Positions 1 to 7,641 are shown, numbered from the stretch's first letter. The stretch is 8,847 nt of DNA from JBBQZU01 sp038207425 (GCA_038207425.1 JBBQZU010000062.1:1-8847); one strand, 5' to 3'. Translations and numbers: made by a program. Notes: generated by a model not told the origin, from the sequence alone.

Positions 1-167
1 TGCTTTATTAAAAAGTAAAGCGAAAATCCAAAAGTAAGCAGGTAAACAATTGCCAATGCGGGTTTCTCAAATTTCAGATTTTCAAAGTCGAATTGCTTGA
101 ATAGTGCACTTCCCACTATAATAGCGATAAGCAAAAAGAAATAGTTTAGTCCCTTATTATTCTTCAT
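1..167 (-). CDS. Small two-helix membrane protein (C-terminus off the window)
   Basis: The minus strand reads 55 codons from an ATG at 165-167 to the window edge without a stop. The protein begins MKNNKGLNYF. A hydrophobic helix covers about residues 9-23, a polar loop with FDFENLKFEKPA follows, and a second hydrophobic helix covers about 37-54 and ends in LIK. The charge pattern suggests an inner-membrane protein of two short helices, probably only slightly longer than what is seen. I do not recognise a named family and assign no function. An in-frame ATG 39 bases upstream (204-206) would add 13 residues (MSINIFTNRS...). I prefer the inner start because it gives the usual short basic N-terminus before the first helix. 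No Shine-Dalgarno sequence is visible at either start. A promoter candidate lies about 110-140 bases upstream. Confidence 0.6.
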   Translation of the reverse strand, partial: MKNNKGLNYFFLLIAIIVGSALFKQFDFENLKFEKPALAIVYLLTFGFSLYFLIK

Positions 168-294
168 AATTGTCAATGACCTGTTGGTGAATATGTTTAT
201 GCTCATCCTGGAAGTATAATTCCCAAAATTATCATCTTGGTATATACTACGCAAAAGTGGTTAAATAATTAATAGGCTTCTTCTTACGAAAAAA

Positions 295-315
295 TTGACC
301 AATTGGCCTGGTCAA
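295..315. promoter_or_regulatory. Palindrome overlapping the promoter, possible operator
   Basis: TTGACC (295-300) and GGTCAA (310-315) are perfect inverted arms nine bases apart, and CCAATTGG (299-306) is a second palindrome inside them. The block covers the -7 element and expected start site of the leftward promoter candidate, where a repressor would act. No cognate regulator is visible in the window. Confidence 0.25.
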
Positions 316-343
316 ATATATAGAACCTACCATACTTTCCAAT
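313..343 (-). promoter_or_regulatory. Candidate Bacteroidota-type promoter for the leftward membrane protein gene
   Basis: Read on the minus strand, ATTG (343-340) is followed by exactly 19 bases and then TATATTTG (320-313). The Bacteroidota housekeeping consensus is TTTG, about 19 bases, TAnnTTTG, so only one base deviates. Transcription would start near 306 and leave a leader of about 100-140 bases before the membrane protein start. This is a pattern match only. Confidence 0.4.
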
Positions 344-399
344 CGCATTGAGTGAATTTTTCTCAAACGTTGAAAACGGTAACAAAAATCAAATGCTGT

Positions 400-544
400 G
401 AAGGCGGCTTTTTGGAGCTACGCGAAGCAGCAAAAACTGTGTGTAATTAGTTCAGATAATTCTCAAATAAACCTTAGACTGCGAAAAAAAGTGCAGCAAA
501 CCTGCGCGACATTGATTCCGTTTTCTGAACTATGAACCGCCTTC
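400..544. repeat. Nested inverted repeats bracketing 145 bases
   Basis: GAAGGCGG at 400-407 matches CCGCCTTC at 537-544 as a perfect inverted pair. Inside it, AGTTCAGA at 449-456 matches TCTGAACT at 524-531. A third small inverted pair, TTTTTG (409-414) and CAAAAA (431-436), lies in the left arm. The arms are unevenly spaced, so this is not one continuous stem. It could be a decayed non-autonomous element or a structured transcript; neither is established. Confidence 0.35.
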
Positions 545-699
545 CTGCGAAAGTTGTCATATCAAAGCGACCAACGAATTGTCACTTTCCCAAGACTTGT
601 ACCTATTACTATCGGCGACCCGTGCCGTGTTGTATCTGTAATCAATGATCTGTAGCTATCAACAATGAATCAGAACGAACCAGACCTGAGCGACAGCGG

Positions 700-731
700 C
701 TGAGCGGTGGCCACCCAGCGGAGTCGAAGCG
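700..731. repeat. REP-like palindromic element
   Basis: The block contains CTGAGCG, a perfect ten-base palindrome GGTGGCCACC (706-715), then CGGAGTCGAAGCG. On the other strand it carries the CTTCGACTCCGCT and CGCTCAG halves of a palindrome type that I recall as abundant between Bacteroidota genes. Related motifs occur at 2046-2063 and 7908-7926. Confidence 0.4.
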
Positions 732-955
732 AGTCAAAGGAAGCAACGGCGGTTTACGATCTTATCGATACTTGCAGGTCAAAATATGGAGGTCCAAGCC
801 TAAGCTTATATTTTCGCCGCTTCTCGACCTTCATGTCCGTATTTCAATGCGCTTTTGCAAAATCATCGGAATACTTGGATTTCGGATCAATCAAGTTTCT
901 GAAATCCAAAACATTCTGCCGATATTCTTGTTGTCAGAGTCTAATATCCCAAATC

Positions 956-1459
956 ATGAAAAAAGCTTTTGTAATTTTATTCAGTCTTGTATCAACTTTT
1001 GTATTTAGCCAAACAAATGATGTTGTCGACATCGCCATTGGCTCAAAAGACCATACAACCCTAGTTGCTGCGGTAAAAGCAGCTGATTTAGTGACCACCT
1101 TGAAAGGTAAAGGTCCATTTACGGTTTTTGCTCCTACCAATGCAGCTTTTGAGAAGTTGCCTGCAGGGACAGTTGAAGATTTATTGAAACCTGAAAATAA
1201 AGCCAAGTTGTCAAAGATTTTGACTTATCACGTGGTAAGCGGAAATCTAGACGCTGCTGCAGTAGTAGCTGCCATCAAGAAAGGAGATGGCAAAGCTGTA
1301 TTAAAAACAGTTAGCGGTGGAACATTGAATGCATCTTTAGACGGCGATAAAGTGAAATTGACAGACGAATCTGGCAATTCTGCCTACGTAGTTGTCGCTG
1401 ATTTAAAAGGCAGTAATGGTGTTGTTCACATCATTGACGGAGTCGTTCTACCAAAGTAA
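956..1459 (+). CDS. Secreted single-domain fasciclin (FAS1) protein
   Basis: The 167-residue protein is exported and consists of one fasciclin domain, a fold linked in bacteria and eukaryotes to cell adhesion and matrix binding; the ligand here is unknown. Residues 1-19 (MKKAFVILFS...FSQ) form a signal peptide without a lipobox cysteine, so a soluble periplasmic or secreted protein is expected. FAS1 hallmarks are FTVFAPTNAAF at 55-65, YHVV at 91-94 and VVHIIDGVVLP at 156-166, which ends the protein. There is no T9SS tail. The frame stays open upstream to a GTG at 707, but that extension has no protein character and would bury the signal peptide, so I chose the ATG at 956. No Shine-Dalgarno sequence is visible. 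The gene stands alone and is closed by the terminator at 1483-1514. Family assignment is firm; biological role is inferred. Confidence 0.95.
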   Translation: MKKAFVILFSLVSTFVFSQTNDVVDIAIGSKDHTTLVAAVKAADLVTTLKGKGPFTVFAPTNAAFEKLPAGTVEDLLKPENKAKLSKILTYHVVSGNLDAAAVVAAIKKGDGKAVLKTVSGGTLNASLDGDKVKLTDESGNSAYVVVADLKGSNGVVHIIDGVVLPK

Positions 1460-1482
1460 TTTTGAAACCTGATTTCCCTGAG

Positions 1483-1514
1483 AAGCCCTTTGAAGAAATT
1501 CAAGGGGCTTTTTT
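1483..1514 (+). terminator. Rho-independent terminator of the fasciclin gene
   Basis: A 12-base-pair stem (1483-1494 with 1499-1510, one G-T wobble) closes on a GAAA tetraloop and runs into a T tract at 1509-1514. It lies 24 bases after the fasciclin stop. In the opposite direction there is no matching U tract, so it probably works rightward only. Confidence 0.85.
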
Positions 1515-1779
1515 CATGGCATTTTTTCTTAGAGAGGGAAGAAATATCCAGGGTTAGTCCAATGCGGCAGAAATTGAAATTATGTCCTAATCCGTAACGA
1601 AAACCGAAACCGTCACAGTCAATTTGAAATAAAAATGTCCTTGCCTGTACTTGTAAGTCGGCCACTAAAAATAAGGTGAATAGAACTATCCAATTTGTCA
1701 TTAAGTTTTTTTTTCGGGTGTCGCCCTAAAGTGGCATACAATCGGGTCAGTGCAGGGAATTACACCCCTAACTTCCTAC

Positions 1780-1813
1780 AAAACCGTAGGTTAAAGTCAC
1801 CCTTAATACAGCC
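1780..1813 (-). ncRNA. Group II intron domain V, copy 1
   Basis: The 34-base minus-strand segment folds as a canonical domain V. A lower helix pairs bases 1-7 with 26-32 using several G-U wobbles. A two-base CC bulge lies on the 3' side. The upper helix is TTAAGG with CTTTAA, capped by a GUGA (GNRA) tetraloop. The catalytic AGC triad is changed to GGC, so catalysis is unlikely although the fold is kept. Confidence 0.7.
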
Positions 1814-1868
1814 TGCCCCAATTCATATCGGGGGGCCCTTCACGTTTGTAAATCGCTGCTAAATATGG

Positions 1869-1940
1869 CTAAGGTTGTATCAATATCCAATGGGCAAATA
1901 AACCGGAAGTTTCCTTGCACCGCCTTTTTAGCCAGCGAAC
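1869..1940 (-). pseudogene. C-terminal remnant of a group II intron maturase, copy 1
   Basis: The minus-strand frame reads VRWLKRRCKETSGLFAHW, then ILIQP and a TAG. It resembles the extreme C-terminus of intron-encoded reverse transcriptase/maturases, where a basic W-x-(K/R)RKYK segment is followed later by LFAHW. About 20 residues that usually separate those motifs are absent. The reverse transcriptase and the rest of the maturase domain are missing. Sixteen of 23 residues match copy 2 in the same frame. Confidence 0.6.
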
Positions 1941-2045
1941 TGACGCGTACTTGTACAAGCCCTTTTCCCATTTAACCCATTTGAGCAAGCGGTGGTTGAG
2001 GCTATTCCATACTGGTCATCAATGCCCTTGCACGCGCCCAACCTA

Positions 2046-2063
2046 CTTCGACAAGCGCAGCAC
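2046..2063. repeat. REP-like motif
   Basis: CTTCGACAAGCGCAGCAC matches the CTTCG-N5-GCKCAGCAC pattern also found at 7908-7926. In both places it lies a little over 100 bases beyond the conserved edge of a group II intron remnant, although the sequence in between is not alike. Confidence 0.35.
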
Positions 2064-2312
2064 GGCGCCTGAAGGGAATTAGCGTGTACTCAATATGCTA
2101 TATGAAGTGGGTTCGTAATGAAAGCCAATATTAAACCATCAATTCCCAAAGCCCTGCGACCAGAAGAAGTGCGTAACGACAGGTTGTGTTCGTTGTGTTC
2201 CGCATGTCTCAAGTGTTCCATGCTGCCCCAGCTCCCACCAGTGCCAAGCGTCCCAAGCAAACCGGGCACGGCAAGCGCTACACAAAACGCCAAATCAATC
2301 CACCCCAAGCAC

Positions 2313-2349
2313 AAAAAAAAGCCCCGCAACCATTTTGGTTGCAGGGCTT
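2313..2349 (-). terminator. Rho-independent terminator of the adhesin gene
   Basis: On the minus strand an 11-base-pair stem (2347-2337 with 2331-2321, one G-U wobble) encloses a five-base loop and is followed by eight T residues (complement of 2313-2320). It starts about 20 bases after the adhesin stop codon. Confidence 0.85.
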
Positions 2350-2369
2350 AGTTGTAATTATTATTCTTT

Positions 2370-5300
2370 CTATTGCTTCACAACTCGCTCAGTCATATTA
2401 AGCGACTCAGATTGCAGATTTACAAGATAAATCCCTTTAGCAAACCCTGTAAGATCGAGTGAAATCACATCGCCATCTCTAGCTGTTGGTATCAATCGCT
2501 GTGCAACTTGTTTTCCGGTGATATCCGTAATGTTAAGGCGAATATCCTTCGCCACTTCCGTCAAAGAAAACGCAATTGACATCTCGCCACCCGTCGGATT
2601 AGGGTAGAAACGAACATTATTTCCGGCGTCATTTTCATCAATCCCAAGCGGGTTTGAAATGCTGATGCTTATCTGGTCAGTTGTTGTACATCCTGCTGGA
2701 GTTGTTACCTCAACCGATACATCTACATCTGCAGTAGCGGTAAATTGATACACCATACCGGTCTCGCCGGTACTCCAAAGGTATGTGTTGGCCATGTCGA
2801 CGCCAGCTACCAGAGTAACCAAGGTACCTGCTTCCACTTCCCTGTCTTCACCTAAATCAACTTCAAGACTTGCGGCAATTGCCACCAGAACCAATTTTGA
2901 CGTGGTATTACCAGAAGCATCAACTGCTTCAAATTCTACCATGTACTCGCCCGCATCAGGTGTATCGCCCGCTTGTGGTCCGTCAATCACGCTCAGCTCG
3001 GCCGAGCAGTTATCCGTGGCCACAATGTTTCCATAGCTTATGGGTAAGCCTGTACATAACTCGATAATTTGAGGACCTGCTATTTCAGGTGCTTCATTAT
3101 CTTCAACAGTTACCATAAAGTCAGAAACTTCGCTGTTTCCAGATGCATCCGTTACCGTGATGGTCAAAACATTACTTCCCAAGTCATCGCAAGAAAAATT
3201 AGTCTGACTGAGAACGAAGTTTGTTGGCGCACAATTATCCATGACCATCATGTCAAGCATATCCACATTTAAATCGGCCTGCCCGTTTTGATTGAGCGCG
3301 ATGGTAATGTCTTCTACCTGCACTTCTGGTGCCATAGCATCTATCAATTGTACTTCAAGGGTTTGCTGCTTGACATTTCCATGAATGTCGTACACTGATA
3401 TTTGGGCAAACTGAACCGCAGAAGTCTGACTACAGTCAAAATTGCCGTTTTGAATGGCTACTTCTGCAATAGCACAATTGTCAGTTGCATACTGCATGAG
3501 CATTTCTTCAGTCAAAGCGGCATTACCGTCTGCGTCTATTTGCAAAGCAATACTTTCCAGATTGAATGAAGGTTTTATGGTATCGATTACAGTCATTTCC
3601 AAAAGGAAAGCGGTCAAATTTCCACTATTGTCTCTCACATACAACATTCCTTGGCTAAAGCCAACTTCGTCGCAAGTAATAGGATCACCGTCAACTTCGA
3701 TATACTCTTCATCCGCACCATTAGCTAAAATGGCATCCAGGCTGCAGTTGTCAGAGGCTTCCGCCAATAAAGGAGCAGTATCAAAAATTGCTGCTCCATT
3801 TTCATCCAGGTAAATATTCATTGAGAGCGTAGCCGGAATAATAGGAGCTATTTCATCAACAACAGTTACAGTAAATACCGCCTGACTTTCGTTACCTGAA
3901 GCATCAGTTACCGTTAGTGTAACCTCTTGCTCACCTAAGTTCTCACATGAAAACTCTGAGGTGTTAAGCTCTCGCGAAGTAATAGAACAGTTATCGGTAG
4001 AACCATTGTCGGCGTCATCGGCAGAAATTACTGCTATTCCTACTGCATTCAATTCTGCAACAAGGTTTTGAGCAACTGCCACCGGCGCTATACCGTCAAC
4101 AATGGTAATGATTACAGGAGTATTATCTGAATTTCCTGAAGCATCTGCTACACTATACGTCAGCGTATTCGCTCCCAGATCTCCGCAAGAGAAAGTCATT
4201 TGATTTAAGACATGAGAATCTGCATCCAAACCACAATTGTCAGTAGAACCGGAACCGATAAATTGGGCAACTTCCGCAGAAGTTAGATCAGCATCTCCGT
4301 TTTCGTCAAGTTCTATCGTGTACCCCTGAGCTACTGCTACGGGAGCAATTGATTCAAGTACAGAAATCAAAGCGCTTTTCTGAGTTTCGTTTCCTGAATT
4401 ATCCGTAACAGTTAGTATAACTTCAATTTCCTGACTCAAATCAGCGCAAGTAAACGCATTAAGGTTGAGCACTCTCGAAGCTATTTGGCAATTGTCTGAA
4501 GCCGAGACTTCAATATCAGATGGCACAATGAATGCCTCTCCGTCTGCATTTAGGAATACATCAATGTTTTCGACAACTACTGTAGGAGCAGTATTGTCCA
4601 ATACTTCTACCTGTGCTGCTGCCGATCCGGAGTTACCACTGATATCTGAAGCGGTCAGAACCACGTTATTCATTCCCAAATTGCTGCAATTGAAAGCTGT
4701 TTTACTTGCAGCGAAATTATCTACGGAACAGTTATCCGTTGAGCCATTGTCCAAATCGGATGGGTTCAACACCGCATCGCCATCACCGTTAAGGTAAAGA
4801 ATATGACTTTGTGCAATCGCTACAGGCGAGATGGTATCCAAAACTGTAAGTACTGCTCTGGCGCTATCCCTATTACCCGAAAGATCTATACCAATAAGCA
4901 TGGTAGTAATTTCAGAAGCGCAATTTGGAGTAATAACCGGATCGCCAAAATCAACCCAACTTTCGTTGGAATCCATATTGACCAAATTCGCATGATTTTC
5001 GTTTTCAGATCGATCTGTTGCTATGCTTGTTCCTGTGCCGTCTTCAAACTTCAGATATACGTCTGGGTTCAACGGTCCGTTGCATGCCAGTTCAGCAATT
5101 GCTTCTTCTGAAAGTACTGTCGCCCAAGTGGCAAATTCGTCCATAGCACCATCGAAAGCCAGTTGAAAAGCTCCATTCGCAAATAATGCTCCTACACTGC
5201 TATTTGTAACAGTGTTTACATACTTTGACACCGTACCTGATGCATCCAAATTTCCGTCAACGAATATCTTAACTTCACCTGTATTTGACCGGGATACCGC

Positions 5301-7418
5301 AACGTGGTGCCAATTTCCATCGGTTACCGACGTACTTGCTGTAACACTTTCAATCGGTGCGGTACCATTCCCGGCAAAATACCGAATTTTTCCACCTTGA
5401 AAAGCCATACCTGAGTAGTTGTTAACACCTGCTCCACCCCATCCGAAGACGCTTCTGTTAATAGTTGAAGTTTTAATCCACGCTGCCATGGTGTGGCTTG
5501 GCGATTGTGGAATAACCGAGTTGAAAGTAAGATAATCATCAGTTCCGTCAAGTGTAAGCGCTGTTATCCCATCAAAGGAAGCAGGACCTGGAATAAGATG
5601 CGAGCAATTGAAGTCAGTCTGTCCCAGAGACAGCTCCAAACTGCAATCGTCATAAGAACCGTCATTCACATCTTCTATCGATACTTGTGCCTCTCCGTTT
5701 TCGTCGAGGTAAATAGTTGCGGCTTTCACCAAAACTATGGGGTCAGTGCTGTCATCTGGCGTAATTGTACCCGCCGCTTCTACTGATGCACAAATGTTAG
5801 CATCAGTTACAGTTACGGTGTATTCACCGTTAGCTTTGTTTGCTATAGTAGCAACCGTTTCACCCGAACTCCAAACGTATGTGTATGGAGCATTTCCACC
5901 TGAAACCTGAGCTTCGAGGGCTCCGTCTCCTGCTCCATCGCATGTGGTAGATGGGGTCATTACAAATGAGATCTCAATTGGATCAGGACCAATTAAAAAA
6001 ATGCCTGTAGTTTCTTGTCCGTCAGCGTCAGTAACAGCAACGGTGTATTCGCCCGGTGCAAGATTTTCAATCTTACTGATTCCTGGCAACTCCATAATGT
6101 GTCTTACATTAGGACCTCCTGCCCAAACAACGTTGTCCCATTCGCCGTTCGGATACATTTGCATATTGTTTTGAAGATTGCCGTTGTTAGGTTCTCCCGG
6201 CGCCCAATTGGAATAAGAAAATGGCTCTCCCGAAGCCCAAACCCAGGTTCCATCTTCAGCCGTATCGCTTCCGCCGAGATTATCGCCTACTTGTACGCCA
6301 TTGGCCACAAGCCACGCGTTCTCTTCAGCACTAGTGATGCTCGCAATATATCCAAAATTCGTTTCGGCATCTGCTTGAGCTTGATCATAAGTGCCTGATT
6401 GAACAATGCTGCGGTAGTAGCTGTGTTCGCCAATATTTCCCAGTAGGGTATATCCCGAAATAGCATTTCCGGACGTTGTGGTAACGCCATTGCTCCACGC
6501 AAAAGTGTAGGGAGGTTTACCACCTCTAATCGAAACTGATAATGATCCATCTGCTGTTTCTGCGCATGACGCATCCGATGAAATTTGAACAGCTACCGAA
6601 TAAAGTCGAGTGATTCTTGCAAATCCGTTACCGATCTTGCCATTGATATCTCCGCCAGCGGGATTTGGCATGGTTGCATTTCCTGCAATCATTGCAGCTT
6701 CTGTGAGGCCGGCAGTATAGCCAGAACCGCCTCCGGCTCCACTCTGTCCTGCTCCAGACCCACCACCATACCAGCCGCCACCGCCACCAGCATTGTGGAA
6801 ATCGCCTGGGCTAGCGCCTAATCCGAAAGTACCTGGACCCGCATTTCCATAACAACAGCCGGCTTGGCCACCTGCACTTTGTGTGCCGCCTTTACCTCCT
6901 GTAAACGAATCTCCATTAGATCCATCAAGCCCGGTCGATCCACCGCCGGCACCACCTGCTGATGGGGTTGATCCATAAGATGCGCCACCGCCACCGCCGG
7001 CGACAATAATTCGGTTAATGAATGCGTAGGGGCTGAGTCTAACATCTGTAGCGCCACCACCTTCAGCACCGAAATTGGTACCAGCTGCACCGCCACCATT
7101 AAATGAGCCACTGCCAGTTGTTTGGCCAGCTTCACCTACAAATATTTGAACAGTTTGGATTCCACTTAAAGTAAATTCTCCAACTGAATAGCCTCCTTTT
7201 CCGCCGGAAGCAGCAAGTGATCCACCACCTTCTGCGCCCCATACCTCAAGTATGAATTGCCCAGCCGGCAGTTCCAGAGATTGCGCACTTCCTGTATAGT
7301 CAAAATCCCATACCTGCTGACTTACAGCGTCAAAGACAAATAGGGAACAAAACAAGGTGACGAGTGAGACGATTTTCGCTCTACGCCATTTTTGCTTCAG
7401 AGTAAATTTTTGATTCAT
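2370..7418 (-). CDS. Giant T9SS-secreted modular adhesin with C-type lectin and LamG domains
   Basis: The 1682-residue product is a secreted or surface-anchored protein whose modules point to carbohydrate binding and attachment. Residues 1-34 are a signal peptide. Residues 41-271 are a glycine-rich domain with GGGATDVRL (121-128) and RIIVAGGGGGASYG (136-149), resembling the glycine-rich domain of ALK/LTK receptors and bacterial relatives. A SprB-like repeat (274-319 plus 448-477) is interrupted by a C-type lectin domain (321-447) with EPN at 409-411 and WD at 427-428. A second SprB-like repeat spans about 483-553. About nine HYR-like repeats follow (557-1512), the first interrupted by a LamG/concanavalin-like domain (612-832). 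A PKD/Ig-like domain lies at 1513-1590. The T9SS type A sorting tail covers 1603-1682, from RFYPNPTGGE to the C-terminus. The start gives a proper signal peptide; no Shine-Dalgarno sequence or clear promoter is visible. Domain calls are by eye; the ligand is unknown. Confidence 0.97.
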   Translation of the reverse strand: MNQKFTLKQKWRRAKIVSLVTLFCSLFVFDAVSQQVWDFDYTGSAQSLELPAGQFILEVWGAEGGGSLAASGGKGGYSVGEFTLSGIQTVQIFVGEAGQTTGSGSFNGGGAAGTNFGAEGGGATDVRLSPYAFINRIIVAGGGGGASYGSTPSAGGAGGGSTGLDGSNGDSFTGGKGGTQSAGGQAGCCYGNAGPGTFGLGASPGDFHNAGGGGGWYGGGSGAGQSGAGGGSGYTAGLTEAAMIAGNATMPNPAGGDINGKIGNGFARITRLYSVAVQISSDASCAETADGSLSVSIRGGKPPYTFAWSNGVTTTSGNAISGYTLLGNIGEHSYYRSIVQSGTYDQAQADAETNFGYIASITSAEENAWLVANGVQVGDNLGGSDTAEDGTWVWASGEPFSYSNWAPGEPNNGNLQNNMQMYPNGEWDNVVWAGGPNVRHIMELPGISKIENLAPGEYTVAVTDADGQETTGIFLIGPDPIEISFVMTPSTTCDGAGDGALEAQVSGGNAPYTYVWSSGETVATIANKANGEYTVTVTDANICASVEAAGTITPDDSTDPIVLVKAATIYLDENGEAQVSIEDVNDGSYDDCSLELSLGQTDFNCSHLIPGPASFDGITALTLDGTDDYLTFNSVIPQSPSHTMAAWIKTSTINRSVFGWGGAGVNNYSGMAFQGGKIRYFAGNGTAPIESVTASTSVTDGNWHHVAVSRSNTGEVKIFVDGNLDASGTVSKYVNTVTNSSVGALFANGAFQLAFDGAMDEFATWATVLSEEAIAELACNGPLNPDVYLKFEDGTGTSIATDRSENENHANLVNMDSNESWVDFGDPVITPNCASEITTMLIGIDLSGNRDSARAVLTVLDTISPVAIAQSHILYLNGDGDAVLNPSDLDNGSTDNCSVDNFAASKTAFNCSNLGMNNVVLTASDISGNSGSAAAQVEVLDNTAPTVVVENIDVFLNADGEAFIVPSDIEVSASDNCQIASRVLNLNAFTCADLSQEIEVILTVTDNSGNETQKSALISVLESIAPVAVAQGYTIELDENGDADLTSAEVAQFIGSGSTDNCGLDADSHVLNQMTFSCGDLGANTLTYSVADASGNSDNTPVIITIVDGIAPVAVAQNLVAELNAVGIAVISADDADNGSTDNCSITSRELNTSEFSCENLGEQEVTLTVTDASGNESQAVFTVTVVDEIAPIIPATLSMNIYLDENGAAIFDTAPLLAEASDNCSLDAILANGADEEYIEVDGDPITCDEVGFSQGMLYVRDNSGNLTAFLLEMTVIDTIKPSFNLESIALQIDADGNAALTEEMLMQYATDNCAIAEVAIQNGNFDCSQTSAVQFAQISVYDIHGNVKQQTLEVQLIDAMAPEVQVEDITIALNQNGQADLNVDMLDMMVMDNCAPTNFVLSQTNFSCDDLGSNVLTITVTDASGNSEVSDFMVTVEDNEAPEIAGPQIIELCTGLPISYGNIVATDNCSAELSVIDGPQAGDTPDAGEYMVEFEAVDASGNTTSKLVLVAIAASLEVDLGEDREVEAGTLVTLVAGVDMANTYLWSTGETGMVYQFTATADVDVSVEVTTPAGCTTTDQISISISNPLGIDENDAGNNVRFYPNPTGGEMSIAFSLTEVAKDIRLNITDITGKQVAQRLIPTARDGDVISLDLTGFAKGIYLVNLQSESLNMTERVVKQ
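2883..5750 (-). repeat. Array of about nine HYR-like protein repeats in the adhesin
   Basis: Units of about 80-90 residues begin near residues 557, 861, 941, 1022, 1108, 1188, 1279, 1360 and 1440. Each has a D-x-x-x-P start, usually APVAVAQ-like, a short acidic strand (LDENGEA type) and a DNC motif. Units 2-8 then have a second cysteine about 14-24 residues on and a DxSGN-like turn. The DNC cysteines are at 592, 897, 977, 1062, 1144, 1225, 1315, 1396 and 1471. The paired cysteines suggest one disulfide per unit, giving a stiff stalk. The copies are well diverged, so recent tandem duplication is unlikely. Confidence 0.85.
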
Positions 7419-7602
7419 GATAGCTTCAGATTATTGTTTATTCCTTGACATTTACTCGATCGCCAGAAGACGGTTCAGTTTTTTCGACAAAGGGAAATTG
7501 GACGCATATACCTTAACGACCTGTTAAATGCAGGTTTATAGTTAGTTAAATGCGACATGCAATTAATTTAAAAGATAGACGAATGCCCGTATCCCAACGC
7601 TC
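7419..7602. other. Upstream region of the adhesin gene
   Basis: This stretch separates the adhesin start from the second intron remnant and should carry its promoter, yet I see no good TTTG-N19-TAnnTTTG match on the minus strand. GTTAAATGC occurs twice in direct orientation, at 7523-7531 and 7545-7553. The starts are 22 bases apart, about two helical turns, so the pair could be a regulator site; this is weak evidence. Confidence 0.3.
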
Positions 7603-7641
7603 ACCGGTACAGGTCGGGGAATTTCACCCCTAACTTCCCAC

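Larger units (their letters stand above)
344..955. other. Gene-free stretch upstream of the fasciclin gene
   Basis: No supported gene lies here. Open frames that cross the region have no recognisable protein character. It holds nested inverted repeats at 400-544 and a REP-like palindrome at 700-731. Base composition rises in G+C around 690-760 and drops again before the fasciclin start. I found no convincing plus-strand promoter for the fasciclin gene. The closest -7 match is TATTCTTG at 923-930, and it lacks a well-spaced -33 element. Confidence 0.6.
1744..1941 (-). mobile_element. Degenerate group II intron 3' end, copy 1
   Basis: Read on the minus strand, this block holds a maturase tail, a short linker, domain V and domain VI, which is the normal 3' order of a bacterial group II intron. 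It aligns base by base with 7603-7799. Shared runs include CCCCTAACTTCC, ATTCATATCGGGGG (1821-1834), ATCCAATGGGCAAATAAA (1885-1902) and GCCAGCGAACT. Domains I-III, most of the maturase and any 5' end are missing, so it cannot splice or move alone. The catalytic triad of domain V reads GGC rather than AGC. The 3' boundary near 1744 is approximate. Confidence 0.75.
1515..2312. other. Gene-free stretch between the convergent fasciclin and adhesin genes
   Basis: Two convergent genes end on either side, and no intact gene is supported between them. It holds the first group II intron 3' remnant (1744-1941) and a REP-like motif (2046-2063). The rest, roughly 1515-1740 and 2064-2312, shows nothing I recognise. 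A short imperfect duplication (TGTGTTCGT then TGTGTTCCG) sits near 2185-2202. Confidence 0.6.

Noticed and set aside
707..955. N-terminal extension of the fasciclin gene to a GTG at 707
   Set aside because: The added 83 residues are cysteine- and serine-rich noise, overlap a REP-like palindrome and would place the signal peptide inside the protein.
1426..1701. Minus-strand frame starting MTNWIVLFTLFLVADLQVQA, with a signal-peptide-like N-terminus
   Set aside because: After about 60 residues it runs antisense through the fasciclin terminator and into the fasciclin stop region, has no recognisable domain and no promoter; at most a broken gene start.
2090..2351. Overlapping small frames on both strands between intron copy 1 and the adhesin terminator
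   Set aside because: They overlap one another and the adhesin terminator, and show low-complexity composition without any domain.
6606..7298. Glycine-rich region as a simple DNA repeat or frame artefact
   Set aside because: The frame is continuous with the signal peptide and downstream domains, codons vary, and ordered motifs (ATDVRL, RIIVAGGGGGAS) interrupt the glycines.
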